Source: Massilia sp. Mn16-1_5 (GTDB taxonomy: Bacteria > Pseudomonadota > Gammaproteobacteria > Burkholderiales > Burkholderiaceae_D). From it: a DNA stretch of 64,000 bases. The stretch's first letter is position 1, and each line of letters opens with the position of its first letter. The stretch is taken from NCBI RefSeq assembly GCF_004798585.1, contig NZ_PPXQ01000001.1, positions 124,001 through 188,000 of the forward strand, given 5' to 3'. The position numbers and the translations under genes were made by a program. Shown in pieces: positions 1 to 8,318 of this stretch. Under the pieces are notes generated by a model. The model was given only the letters and a program-made list of their open reading frames with translations, ran no database searches and was not told where the DNA came from.

Positions 1-259
1 AGGCGCGCAGGCCCATCAGGGCCTGGTCGGTTTCCTCGACCGAGCCGCCGCCGAATTCCTCATCGTCGATCGACAGCACGAATGCCGAGGCGCGCGACTG
101 CTGCTGGGCGAATTGCGACAGGTCGCCGTAGCTGGTCAGGCCCAGCACCTCCATGCCTTCCTTTTCCATGGCCGCGGCCAGGGCGCGAATGCCCAGGCCG
201 GACGTGTTCTCGGAACGGAAATCCTCGTCAATGATGACGATGGGGAAACGAAATTTCAT
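1..259 (-). CDS. Orn/Lys/Arg decarboxylase, N-terminal wing domain (partial, runs off the window)
   Basis: Only the first 86 residues are in the window; the gene continues beyond base 1. It starts at the ATG at 259 and a GGAG ribosome-binding site lies just upstream on the minus strand. The N-terminus (MKFRFPIVIIDEDFRSE) and the acidic SIDDEEF segment match the response-regulator-like wing domain that opens inducible PLP-dependent arginine, lysine and ornithine decarboxylases. In the full-length family this domain packs in the oligomer and the catalytic PLP lysine comes several hundred residues later, so the substrate cannot be decided here. The family decarboxylates a basic amino acid to a polyamine or diamine, for acid resistance or polyamine supply. 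Confidence 0.75.
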   Translation of the reverse strand, partial: MKFRFPIVIIDEDFRSENTSGLGIRALAAAMEKEGMEVLGLTSYGDLSQFAQQQSRASAFVLSIDDEEFGGGSVEETDQALMGLRA

Positions 260-449
260 TGACAGCTCCAATGCGAAGCGCCGTGGGAGCAGTTCCGTCC
301 GGGTTGGACGGCCTGCCACGCACGGCACCGAAAAATAAGAAGCGGATTTTCGCAGAAAATCCACTGCCCGGTGTACATTTTTTTATAAGGGTAACGGGAT
401 GCGCGCCTCGGCGGCGCACATCAGTGCCGGGACCGCCGGACTGGGCGGG

Positions 450-1073
450 CTAACTGCCCGGGCGCGGCTTGAAACGCCGGAACAGGACCAGCAGCAGCGC
501 CGCGCCGCCGGCCGCCAGGAAAGGCCCGTAGAGCGCCGGCGTCGGCTCGGCGCGCAGGGCGGCGAAGATGCCCAGGGTCAGGCCGAAGGTCGCCACCGCG
601 CAGGTCGCGGTCAGCAGCCAGGTGCGGCGCGCCAGCAGGGCGACGGCCGCCAGCGAGATCGCGATCTGCTGCACCACCGAGGCCAGCATCCACTGGCGGT
701 GGCGGTGCAGGGCCTGATCCGATTTCGCGTTCCATTCCCTGGACGATGCCTCCCAGCGCTCGGCTTCCTTGCGGATCTCGTCCTTTTCCAGCCGGTAGCG
801 CGCCACGTCGAGGCGGTAGCGCGCCTGGTCGACGCCGGGAATCGCGAGCGCCAGCTCGGCCAGGTTCTGCTTGTTCGACTTGGCCTGGTAGTGGCTCCAG
901 GCGTTGGCCGAACTGGTCTTGTCGATCGCCGCATTGCTCTTGTAGAGCGAAGCCTCGTTCTGCATCCCGCTGCCGAGATAGCCGAACAGGGTGCCGATGG
1001 TCGCCAGCACGGCGATCAGGACCGCGACCTTGCCGGCGAAGCCGTCGCCGGCGCGGGGAGCCGGGGCGTTCAC
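450..1073 (-). CDS. DUF4337 family membrane protein
   Basis: A 207-residue protein with an N-terminal hydrophobic helix (about residues 15-35), a charged soluble or coiled middle (SNAAIDKTSSANAWSHYQAK, then many K/E/R), and two C-terminal hydrophobic segments (about 130-150 and 155-195). The layout and the ANAWSHYQAKS segment are typical of DUF4337, an inner-membrane family of unknown function. Its start overlaps the end of folA by 4 bp (ATGA), so the two are translationally coupled in one minus-strand transcript. No catalytic motif is visible. The family call is fairly safe; the role is unknown. Confidence 0.75.
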   Translation of the reverse strand: MNAPAPRAGDGFAGKVAVLIAVLATIGTLFGYLGSGMQNEASLYKSNAAIDKTSSANAWSHYQAKSNKQNLAELALAIPGVDQARYRLDVARYRLEKDEIRKEAERWEASSREWNAKSDQALHRHRQWMLASVVQQIAISLAAVALLARRTWLLTATCAVATFGLTLGIFAALRAEPTPALYGPFLAAGGAALLLVLFRRFKPRPGS

Positions 1074-1564
1074 GCGCCGCTTCCCGCGCGTTCGTAGGTC
1101 ACGAAGGCATAGTCGTAGCCCTGGGCCTCCGAATGGTGGGTCTCGCGTGCGGTCTCAATCCAGACGGCCGGGTCGATCGGTGGGAAGAAGGCGTCGCAAT
1201 CGAAGGTGTGAGCGATTTCGGTAACGATCATGCGCTGCGCCAGGTGCATCGATTCGGCGAAGATCTGGCCGCCGCCGATAATGCTGGCATCCGAGTCACC
1301 CAGCAGCGCCAGCGCGCCTTCCAGCGAATGCGCGGTCTCGACACCCTCGTGGCGCCAGCCGGCATTGCGGGTGACGACGATGTTGCGCCGGCCCGGCAGC
1401 GGGCGGCCGATCGAGTCGAAGGTCTTGCGGCCCATGACGATGGGCTGGCCGAGCGTCACGCGCTTGAAGTGGGCCAGGTCTTCCGGCAGGTGCCAGGGCA
1501 GTCTATTGTCGATGCCGATGCCGCGCTGCGCGTCGATCGCCACGACCAGGGTCAGGCGGCGCAT
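1070..1564 (-). CDS. folA: dihydrofolate reductase
   Basis: A 164-residue protein that reduces dihydrofolate to tetrahydrofolate with NADPH in the cytoplasm. It shows the canonical landmarks: the N-terminal AIDAQRGIGIDNRLPWHLPEDL (Met20-loop region and the acidic substrate-binding residue in the LPEDL helix), MGRKTFDSIGRPLPGR (NADPH-binding), and IGGGQIF near residue 95. Length fits the chromosomal FolA family. A strong AAGGAG ribosome-binding site precedes the ATG at 1564. The thymidylate synthase that generates dihydrofolate lies about 0.8 kb upstream on the same strand, so the two steps of the dTMP/folate cycle are close together, separated only by the MOSC gene. Confidence 0.95.
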   Translation of the reverse strand: MRRLTLVVAIDAQRGIGIDNRLPWHLPEDLAHFKRVTLGQPIVMGRKTFDSIGRPLPGRRNIVVTRNAGWRHEGVETAHSLEGALALLGDSDASIIGGGQIFAESMHLAQRMIVTEIAHTFDCDAFFPPIDPAVWIETARETHHSEAQGYDYAFVTYERAGSGA

Positions 1565-1707
1565 TGGCTATCTCCTTGGGCTTCCCCTGAATATTGGTGA
1601 AAGGCAGGGGCGGGCGCGTGCATGTCGGTAGTCCTTATCGATTGACCAGGTAGGGAGGCCAGATGGTGTCTTGACGCAGGCGGCGTGTCAAGCCTCTTCT
1701 GCGCAAT

Positions 1708-2379
1708 TCAATATTGTTCGAACAGGCCTTCGCCTTGCCAGCGTGGCAGGGCTGCAGGAGATTGCGCGGTGACCGCCGTGGCCATGTAGTACGGCCCGAG
1801 GCGGGCCAGCAGCCGCGGAAAGGCGCGGCAATAGCTGGACTGGATGCCCGCCAAGCGCGCCAGCACGCGGTATTCGACCACGCTGCCTTCTGGCACCGCG
1901 TCGAGCACGCGACGGACGCGTTCGCGCCAGTCGTCCAGCCAGGGTTGCGCCAGCACGCCGAGGTCGCGCACGGTGTCGCCGGCGCGGATGACGCCTCCCG
2001 CCAGCACGCGCGCCAGCATGCCGCGCCGGCTGCCGATGCGCGTGGCTAGGCGCGGCTGCACGGCGTCGAGCTGGCCGCAGGCTTCGCATTGGAACATCAT
2101 GCGCAGTTGGACCTGGTCGCCGATTTGCAGGACTGTGCCGGAACGGAGACAGGCAGTATCGGTTTCGAGCAGCAGGTTTTCGCCCAGCGCGTGCGGCGGG
2201 AGCCCGAAGTCCTTGTAGACGTCCCGGCTTGCCAGCAGCAGCTGGCGCGGAGAATGCGGGTCGGCGTGGATCTCGTCTTCGATGCCGGCGCCCGGGAGCA
2301 GGCGCAGGCTGTCCACGGACTGCGGCGCAGCTGCCTTCGACGTCCGCGCTGCCAGTCCGACGACGCGGCCGAGGTTCAC
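1708..2379 (-). CDS. MOSC-domain protein with a C-terminal Ada/ATL-like helix-turn-helix region
   Basis: A 223-residue protein. Residues about 20-145 look like a MOSC domain (LGENLLLETD, a CEAC pair, RRGMLARVLAGGVIRAGD), a fold found in molybdenum-cofactor sulfurases and YiiM/YcbX-type Moco enzymes that use a conserved cysteine. The C-terminal part (about 150-205: VRRVLDAVPEGSVVEYRVLA, then CRAFPRLLARLGPYY) resembles the DNA-binding half of methylated-DNA methyltransferase or alkyltransferase-like proteins, but no PCHR active-site motif is present. The second half could simply be a lineage-specific extension. It sits between thyA and folA on the same strand. The MOSC call is good; the ATL resemblance is a pattern-based inference. 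Confidence 0.7.
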   Translation of the reverse strand: MNLGRVVGLAARTSKAAAPQSVDSLRLLPGAGIEDEIHADPHSPRQLLLASRDVYKDFGLPPHALGENLLLETDTACLRSGTVLQIGDQVQLRMMFQCEACGQLDAVQPRLATRIGSRRGMLARVLAGGVIRAGDTVRDLGVLAQPWLDDWRERVRRVLDAVPEGSVVEYRVLARLAGIQSSYCRAFPRLLARLGPYYMATAVTAQSPAALPRWQGEGLFEQY

Positions 2380-2383
2380 GGGC

Positions 2384-3178
2384 TTAGACCGCCACCGGCG
2401 CCTTGATGCCCGGGTGCGACTCGTAGCCGACGACCTCGAAGTCCTCGTAGCGGTAGTCGAACAGCGAGTCCGGTTTACGCTTGATGACCAGCTTCGGCAG
2501 CGGGAATGGCTCGCGCGAGAGCTGCAGTTCCGCCTGTTGCAGATGGTTCGAGTACAGGTGGCAGTCGCCGCCGGTCCAGACGAAGTCGCCGACTTCCAGG
2601 CCGGCCTGCTGGGCCATCATGTGAGTCAGCAGGGCGTAGGAGGCGATATTGAAGGGTACGCCGAGGAAGATGTCGGCGCTGCGCTGGTAGAGCTGGCAGG
2701 ACAGCTTGCCGTCGGCGACATAGAACTGGAAGAAGGCGTGGCAGGGCGGCAGCTTCATCTGCGGGATATCGGCCACGTTCCAGGCGGAGACGATCATGCG
2801 GCGCGAGTCCGGTGTATTCTTGATTTGCTCGAGCACCTGCGAGATCTGGTCGATGTGGTCCCCGGACGGCGTCGGCCAGTTGCGCCACTGGTAGCCGTAG
2901 ATCGGGCCGAGGTCGCCGTTGGCGTCGGCCCATTCATCCCAGATCGAGACGCCGTTTTCCTTCAGGTAGCCGATGTTGGTCGAACCCTGCAGGAACCAGA
3001 TCAGTTCATGGATAATCGACTTCAGGTGCACCTTCTTGGTGGTCACCAGCGGGAAGCCCTCGGCCAGGTCGAAGCGCATCTGGTGGCCGAACACGGACAG
3101 GGTGCCGGTACCGGTGCGGTCGGTCTTGAGCGTGCCGTGCTCTTTCACATGGCGCATGAAGTCGAGGTATTGGCGCAT
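2384..3178 (-). CDS. thyA: thymidylate synthase
   Basis: Converts dUMP to dTMP using methylene-tetrahydrofolate. I chose the ATG at 3178 rather than the in-frame codon at 3211 because it gives [16 protein letters not shown] and 264 residues, the classical ThyA length. The folate- and dUMP-binding landmarks are all visible: [12 protein letters not shown] near the N-terminus, the catalytic cysteine at residue 146 in [32 protein letters not shown], and the D-C-H-L-Y-S-N-H stretch. The stop codon lies 4 nt before the MOSC start, so the two are probably cotranscribed. Confidence 0.96.
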   Translation of the reverse strand: MRQYLDFMRHVKEHGTLKTDRTGTGTLSVFGHQMRFDLAEGFPLVTTKKVHLKSIIHELIWFLQGSTNIGYLKENGVSIWDEWADANGDLGPIYGYQWRNWPTPSGDHIDQISQVLEQIKNTPDSRRMIVSAWNVADIPQMKLPPCHAFFQFYVADGKLSCQLYQRSADIFLGVPFNIASYALLTHMMAQQAGLEVGDFVWTGGDCHLYSNHLQQAELQLSREPFPLPKLVIKRKPDSLFDYRYEDFEVVGYESHPGIKAPVAV

Positions 3179-3217
3179 CGTTAACTTTCGAAAAAACGCG
3201 CCATTGTACATTGTATC

Positions 3218-4327
3218 TTATGTCAACGCAGCCGCGAACAAGGTCAGGGCCTCGCGCAGGCGCGCCTCCGGCACGGCCAGCAGGTTGTCGCCGACGTACA
3301 GCTCGAAGTAGCTGGTCTCCGGCAGCACGCCGTGCGAGACGCGGTTGAAGAGCCAGATGCCGTGCTGCTCGGCCAGTTCGGTGCGGATCGCCAGTGCGCG
3401 CTCGCGGCTGACCGGCAGGTGCACATGGAGCATGTTGGCCGCCGGCTTGGCCGGATTGACGCGGATTGCCGGATACGCGGCAAGCAGCGCGTAGAGCAGC
3501 TCGGTGCGGCGGAAGTAGTCCGGCATCGCGGCCAGGCGCGCGTCGAACTGCATCGCGGCGGAGACGATGTAGGGCGAGCGGTGGATCACGTTGCCGCCCT
3601 GGCGCCGGAACCATTCGGCGGCGCGGTCGACGAAGGCGCGCGAGCCCGCCAGCATCGCGCCACCGAGCCCGCCGATCCCTTTATACAGCGACACGTAGAC
3701 CGAATCGAAGCCGGCGGCGATCTCGCGCGCGCTGCGTCCGTAGCCGGCCTGCGCCTCCCACAGGCGCGCGCCGTCCATGTGCAGGTGGATGCCGCGCGCC
3801 TTGCAATGGGCCTTGATCGCCTCGAGTTCTTCCCAGTGCGACAACTGGCCGCCGATCTCGCGCATCGGAATCTCCAGGCCGACCGCCCCGAGCCTGTCGG
3901 GCACGCCCGTGATGTCGGCCGCCGTCCAGGGACGGGTGCGCTCGCCCACCTGCAGTGCGTCGAAGTGGCCGAGCAGCTGGTAGTTCGAGCGTTCGTGGAC
4001 GAAGATGTGGGAGGTCGGGTGCAGGGCGGCCGGCGCATTGCCGCGCTCGGCGCAGGCCAGGCGCAGTGCGGTGACTTGCGCCATCGTGCCGCTGATGCAG
4101 AAGACGGCGGCTTCGAAACCGAGCAGGGCGGCGATCTTGTCCTCGAAGCTTTCGATCAGGCTGCCGGCCCCATACACGTCGTGCTCGACGCCCTGTTGTC
4201 CGCACCAGGCGGCCATGGCGGCGTACAGGTCGGCCGGGGTGCGGGCGCGGTGGCCGGGGAAGACGGTGTCGCAGCGGCGGATCAGTTCGGCGTCGGTCAA
4301 GATGAGCTCCAGGTTTGGGGCTGTCAC
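3218..4327 (-). CDS. L-threonine aldolase / beta-eliminating lyase family protein (PLP-dependent)
   Basis: A fold-type I PLP enzyme of 369 residues. I place the start at the GTG at 4327, preceded by GAGGG at good spacing; the open frame extends to 4381 without a better site. Features are EHDVYGAGSLIESFEDKIAALLG (cofactor-phosphate region), HMDGARLWEAQAGYG (Asp contacting the PLP ring nitrogen), and SLYKGIGGLGGAML with the Schiff-base lysine near residue 216. Family members cleave L-threonine or L-allo-threonine to glycine and acetaldehyde. It is transcribed divergently from the ugd gene across a 153-bp gap. The exact substrate, and whether it is the housekeeping LtaE, is not decidable from sequence alone. 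Confidence 0.85.
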   Translation of the reverse strand: MTAPNLELILTDAELIRRCDTVFPGHRARTPADLYAAMAAWCGQQGVEHDVYGAGSLIESFEDKIAALLGFEAAVFCISGTMAQVTALRLACAERGNAPAALHPTSHIFVHERSNYQLLGHFDALQVGERTRPWTAADITGVPDRLGAVGLEIPMREIGGQLSHWEELEAIKAHCKARGIHLHMDGARLWEAQAGYGRSAREIAAGFDSVYVSLYKGIGGLGGAMLAGSRAFVDRAAEWFRRQGGNVIHRSPYIVSAAMQFDARLAAMPDYFRRTELLYALLAAYPAIRVNPAKPAANMLHVHLPVSRERALAIRTELAEQHGIWLFNRVSHGVLPETSYFELYVGDNLLAVPEARLREALTLFAAALT

Positions 4328-4480
4328 TTTACACCCTCGGCGCGGCCACGGGGAAGGGGCCTTGGCGATCCCGCGGCGCACGGTTCAGTTAGCGGGAACT
4401 TCGTTCGGACCTCAGCGGTCTACTCATGCGTACATATGCTTCCCCGACCGCTTGTTCGTTGTCCATTGATTTGTACGCAC

Positions 4481-5848
4481 ATGAAGCTATCGATGATTGG
4501 CACAGGGTATGTCGGACTCGTTTCGGGCGCCTGCTTCGCCGACGTGGGCAATACGGTCTTGTGCGTCGACGCGGACGAACGCAAGATCGACCTGCTCAAT
4601 GCCGGCCGGATACCGATCTTCGAACCCGGCCTCGATGCCCTGGTCGCCCATAACATGGCGGCCGGCAGGTTGCGCTTCAGCGCCAGCCTCGATGAGGCGC
4701 TTGCGCACGCCGGGCTCATTTTCCTGTGCGTGGGCACGCCGCCTGATCAAGACGGCAGGGCCGACCTGACGCAGTTCCTGTCCGCGGTGCGCAGCATCGG
4801 CCGGCGCATGCAGGGGCCGGCCATTATCGTCAATAAATCGACGGTTCCCGTCGGCACTGCCGACCGGGTGAAACACCTGGTCCGGGAAGAACTCGCGGCA
4901 CGGGGCGCCGCCATCGAGTTCTCGGTCATCAGCAACCCGGAATTCCTGAAAGAAGGCGCAGCGGTCGCGGACTTCATGCGTCCGGACCGGATCGTCGTCG
5001 GCAGCGACAATCCCCTGGCAAGGGCCGTCATGCGCCGCCTGTATGCGCCGTTCAGCCGCAACCACGAAAAGCTGGTCGACATGGATGTGCGCAGTGCCGA
5101 GCTGACGAAATACGGTGCGAACGCCATGCTGGCAACGCGCATCAGCTTCATGAACGAACTCGCCGTGCTGGCCGAGGCACTGGGCGCCGATATCGAGCAG
5201 GTGCGGCGCGGGATCGGTTCCGATCCGCGCATCGGCCCGGATTTTCTGTATGCCGGCATCGGATACGGCGGCTCCTGCTTCCCGAAGGACGTCAGGGCGC
5301 TCCTGAAGACAGCGGCCGACCATGGGCAGCCCCTGCGCATCCTGCATGCCATCGATGCGGTGAACGGCGCGCAAACGACGATCCTGTTCAGGAAGATCGT
5401 GCGCTTTTTCAGGGGCGTCGAGAAGCTGGAAGAAAAAACCGTCGCCCTCTGGGGCCTGGCGTTCAAGCCGAATACGAACGATGTGCGCGAGGCGCCCAGT
5501 CTGGCGCTGATACGCGAGCTGTTTTCGGCGAATTGCCGCGTGCGGGCCTACGACCCTGTCGCCGGCAAGGAGGCAAGGCAGGCCCTGGTCAGCCAGCATG
5601 GCGAGGCACGCTGCCAACGATTGCTCAGCATGGCCGGTTCCGCGGCGGAAGCCGTCGAAGGCGCCGATGTTCTTGCGATTGCCACGGAGTGGAAAGAGTT
5701 TCGCTCGCCCGATTTCAACTTCCTGGCCAGCGCCCTGCGGCACCGGGCCATTTTTGACGGTAGAAACCTGTACGAGCCCGACGCGGTCGTGCCCTTCGGG
5801 CTGGCTTATCACGGTATCGGCAGGCGCGTGCCAATGGAGCGCCAATGA
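4481..5848 (+). CDS. ugd: UDP-glucose 6-dehydrogenase
   Basis: Oxidises UDP-glucose twice with NAD+ to UDP-glucuronate. The protein is 455 residues from the ATG at 4481; a longer upstream open frame in this phase is antisense to the lyase gene and not coding. The NAD-binding motif GTGYVG is at residues 7-12, KSTVPVGTAD lies in the middle, and the catalytic cysteine is at about residue 266 in GYGGSCFPKD, followed by the UDP-binding C-terminal domain (WGLAFKPNTNDVREAPS). It is the first gene of a five-gene run. The next gene, an epimerase acting on UDP-glucuronate, overlaps its stop by 4 bp, so UDP-uronic acid supply is clearly the job of this pair. Confidence 0.95.
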   Translation: MKLSMIGTGYVGLVSGACFADVGNTVLCVDADERKIDLLNAGRIPIFEPGLDALVAHNMAAGRLRFSASLDEALAHAGLIFLCVGTPPDQDGRADLTQFLSAVRSIGRRMQGPAIIVNKSTVPVGTADRVKHLVREELAARGAAIEFSVISNPEFLKEGAAVADFMRPDRIVVGSDNPLARAVMRRLYAPFSRNHEKLVDMDVRSAELTKYGANAMLATRISFMNELAVLAEALGADIEQVRRGIGSDPRIGPDFLYAGIGYGGSCFPKDVRALLKTAADHGQPLRILHAIDAVNGAQTTILFRKIVRFFRGVEKLEEKTVALWGLAFKPNTNDVREAPSLALIRELFSANCRVRAYDPVAGKEARQALVSQHGEARCQRLLSMAGSAAEAVEGADVLAIATEWKEFRSPDFNFLASALRHRAIFDGRNLYEPDAVVPFGLAYHGIGRRVPMERQ

Positions 5849-6846
5849 TCCCGGCCAGCCAGCCTGTCCTGGTCACCGGTGCGGCCGGTTTCATCGGGAG
5901 TTCCGTCGCCTCCCGGCTCGCGCGCATGGGTGCAAGCGTTGCCGCATGCGACAATTTCAATGACTATTACCCGGTCGCTTTGAAGCATGAGCGTGTCCAT
6001 GCCTTGCTGGCGCCCCACGGCGTCCGTTGCGAAACCGTGGAACTGGCGGATATGCGCCAAGTCGACGGCCTGTTCGAACGGGTGCAGCCTGCCTATGTCG
6101 TGCATCTGGCTGCGCAGGCCGGCGTACGCCAATCGATCGAGCATCCCGCCAGCTATGTGCAATCGAACCTGGTGGCGTTTGCCAACATACTGGAAGCCTG
6201 TCGCCGCTTCAAGCCGCGCCACCTGGTGTATGCGAGCAGCAGCAGCGTCTACGGCGCAAGCGCGGCAGCGCCGTTCAGGGAGAGCGACAGGACCGACGCG
6301 CCGGTCTCGTTCTATGGAGCCACCAAGAAGGCGAACGAGGCGCTGGCCCATTCCTATAGCCACCTGTACGGCTTCGCGGCCAGCGGACTGCGGCTGTTTA
6401 CCGTGTACGGGCCCTGGGGCCGTCCGGACATGGCCTATTTCAGCTTCGCGCACAAGATGCTCAAGGGCGAGCCGATCGCGGTGTACGCGCAGGGCGCCCT
6501 GCAACGCGACTTCACCTATATCGACGACATCGTCGAGGCGATCGTACGGATCCTGGCGAAGCCGCCCGCAAGCAACACGCAGCACGCGCCGCACGCCGTG
6601 TTCAACGTTGGTAACCGCCAGCCGGTTCGGGTACTGGACTTCGTCGCCGCCCTGGAGGCGGTCCTCGGCGTCAGGGCAAGCATCCAGTTCCGGCCGATGC
6701 AGCCCGGCGACGTACCGATGACCTATGCCGACACGCGCAAATTGCACGAATGGGTCGGCTTCGCGCCGGCGACACCGCTCGCGGAGGGGCTGACCCGCTT
6801 CCGGGAGTGGCTGCTCGCCTGGATGGCTCACGACAAGACAGCTTAG
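5845..6846 (+). CDS. NAD-dependent epimerase, probably UDP-glucuronate 4-epimerase
   Basis: A 333-residue extended-SDR epimerase. The Rossmann motif GAAGFIG is at residues 12-18, the catalytic Tyr157/Lys161 pair lies in FYGATKKANE, and the SSSVYG segment supplies the active-site Ser. The family signatures DNFNDYYPVALK, HLAAQAGVRQS, VYGPWGRPDMA and RDFTYIDDIVEA point to the UDP-glucuronate 4-epimerase branch, which converts UDP-GlcA to UDP-GalA, rather than GalE. Its start overlaps the dehydrogenase stop (ATGA), which fits the product of one being the substrate of the other. A UDP-glucose 4-epimerase-like side activity cannot be excluded. Confidence 0.88.
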   Translation: MIPASQPVLVTGAAGFIGSSVASRLARMGASVAACDNFNDYYPVALKHERVHALLAPHGVRCETVELADMRQVDGLFERVQPAYVVHLAAQAGVRQSIEHPASYVQSNLVAFANILEACRRFKPRHLVYASSSSVYGASAAAPFRESDRTDAPVSFYGATKKANEALAHSYSHLYGFAASGLRLFTVYGPWGRPDMAYFSFAHKMLKGEPIAVYAQGALQRDFTYIDDIVEAIVRILAKPPASNTQHAPHAVFNVGNRQPVRVLDFVAALEAVLGVRASIQFRPMQPGDVPMTYADTRKLHEWVGFAPATPLAEGLTRFREWLLAWMAHDKTA

Positions 6847-6848
6847 CC

Positions 6849-8318
6849 ATGCGCGACGACGGCACGCCGACGGCGTACGAACAAGGGGCGGGCACCCGGT
6901 TCCTGCTCGTCGTCGCGGCCTACTTCCTGCTCCACGTGGTGCTGCGCGTAAGCTCGCCCGCCATGCTCGACCTGGACGAAGCGGAATCCGTCCTGAGCTA
7001 CCAGGAGCTGCAACTGGGCTATGGCACCCAGCCACCGCTGTATTCCTGGCTGCAATGGCTCCTGTTTTCCCTGTTCGGCGTCAATCTGCTTGCCCTGTCC
7101 GTCCAGAAGAACCTGCTCCTGTTCGGGACCTACCTGGCGATGTTCTGCGCAGCCAGGCCGCTCGTCGGCAGGTATGGCGCCATCATGGCGGCCGCCTCGC
7201 TCGTCCTGTTGCCACAAATTGGATGGGAGTCGCAGCGGGACCTGACGCACTCGGTGCTGGCGACCTGCGTGGCCGCGCTCACGCTGTGGTGCTATGTCGG
7301 CCTGCTCAGGCAGCGCAGCGCGCTGCGCTATGCGCTCCTGGGCCTCCTGCTCGGTCTCGGGCTGCAGTCCAAATATAACTTTGCGGTGTACGCGCTTGGC
7401 CTGGTCGCAAGCAGCCTGCTGGTTCCCGAACACCGGCGGGCAGTGTGGGACCGCAAGGCATGGATAGCGCTGGCGGCGCTGCTGCTGTCGCTGGTGCCGC
7501 ACGGACTCTGGCTGTTCGAGCACCTGGACCTTGCGACGCGCGCCACCGGCGCCAAAATGCATGGCGGCGCGGCGGGCTATGGCGGCAATGTGGCGCGCGG
7601 TTTCGCCGGCATGGTGGGCGCGGGCTTCCTGTTCCTGACGCCGCTATGGATCGTATACGGATGGATCTGGTGGCGGCAGCGGGAGCAGGCCCGGGCAAGC
7701 TTCGAGCTTCCCCAGGCCCGCTATTTTCTCTGGTATCACCTGGCGGTGTCGGCATGCGTCGCGGCCCTGGTCCTCGGCGGCGGGCTCGGCAGTGTCAAGG
7801 AGCGCTGGCTGCAGCCGATCCTGTTCCTGTCGCCGCTCGCCTTCCTTGCGATCTTTCCGATGCTGGCACAACGCGCGGCGTGCCGGGGCGTGCTGTGGAC
7901 GGCGGGCATCTTCGCCATCCTCATCCTGGCGGGCCTGTCGGCACGCGCCTATCTGGGCAAGAACACGCGCGCACCGTTCGCCGAACTCTCGGCCCAGCTG
8001 ATGCGGCGCTTTCCGCAGGCCAGAATCCTGGTCGCCAGCGAGCTGACAGCGGCGGGAAACCTGTACCTGCATAACCCGGCGTGGACCGTCATGCTCTTGC
8101 CCGAGGTACTGCGGCGACGGCCTGCGCTCGGTGGCGAGGTCCTCCTGATCGATTCCGGCCAGCGCACGGGGGGCACAAGCGGCTGGCCGGAGCCTTTCCT
8201 GCGTGCCTACCCGGGCGGCGTACTGCGCGAGCATGGGCGGCTCGCCGTCGGCACGCCCCGCGACCGCCACGGCGCCATGGCGGTCGACTACGCGCTCGTC
8301 TCGGTAAAGGAAAAATAA
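6849..8318 (+). CDS. ArnT-like GT39 (PMT-fold) membrane glycosyltransferase
   Basis: A 489-residue polytopic membrane protein. The ATG at 6849 is 2 nt after the epimerase stop. The LDLDEAESVL segment near residue 40 is the first periplasmic loop with the catalytic acidic residues of PMT/ArnT-type transferases. It is followed by roughly ten hydrophobic helices (for example LLFGTYLAMFCAA, ALLGLLLGLGLQ, ILFLSPLAFLAIF) and a soluble periplasmic C-terminus. Such enzymes take a sugar from a polyprenyl phosphate and move it onto lipid A, core oligosaccharide or protein outside the inner membrane. Here the gene next to it would supply the lipid-linked sugar. The acceptor is unknown; a lipid A or core uronyl transferase (RgtA/ArnT-like) is the favoured guess. 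Confidence 0.82.
   Translation: MRDDGTPTAYEQGAGTRFLLVVAAYFLLHVVLRVSSPAMLDLDEAESVLSYQELQLGYGTQPPLYSWLQWLLFSLFGVNLLALSVQKNLLLFGTYLAMFCAARPLVGRYGAIMAAASLVLLPQIGWESQRDLTHSVLATCVAALTLWCYVGLLRQRSALRYALLGLLLGLGLQSKYNFAVYALGLVASSLLVPEHRRAVWDRKAWIALAALLLSLVPHGLWLFEHLDLATRATGAKMHGGAAGYGGNVARGFAGMVGAGFLFLTPLWIVYGWIWWRQREQARASFELPQARYFLWYHLAVSACVAALVLGGGLGSVKERWLQPILFLSPLAFLAIFPMLAQRAACRGVLWTAGIFAILILAGLSARAYLGKNTRAPFAELSAQLMRRFPQARILVASELTAAGNLYLHNPAWTVMLLPEVLRRRPALGGEVLLIDSGQRTGGTSGWPEPFLRAYPGGVLREHGRLAVGTPRDRHGAMAVDYALVSVKEK

Noticed and set aside
3332..4480. Upstream extension of the UDP-glucose dehydrogenase frame by about 380 codons
   Set aside because: The extension is antisense to the PLP lyase gene and has no family similarity; the dehydrogenase clearly begins at MKLSMIGTGYVG.
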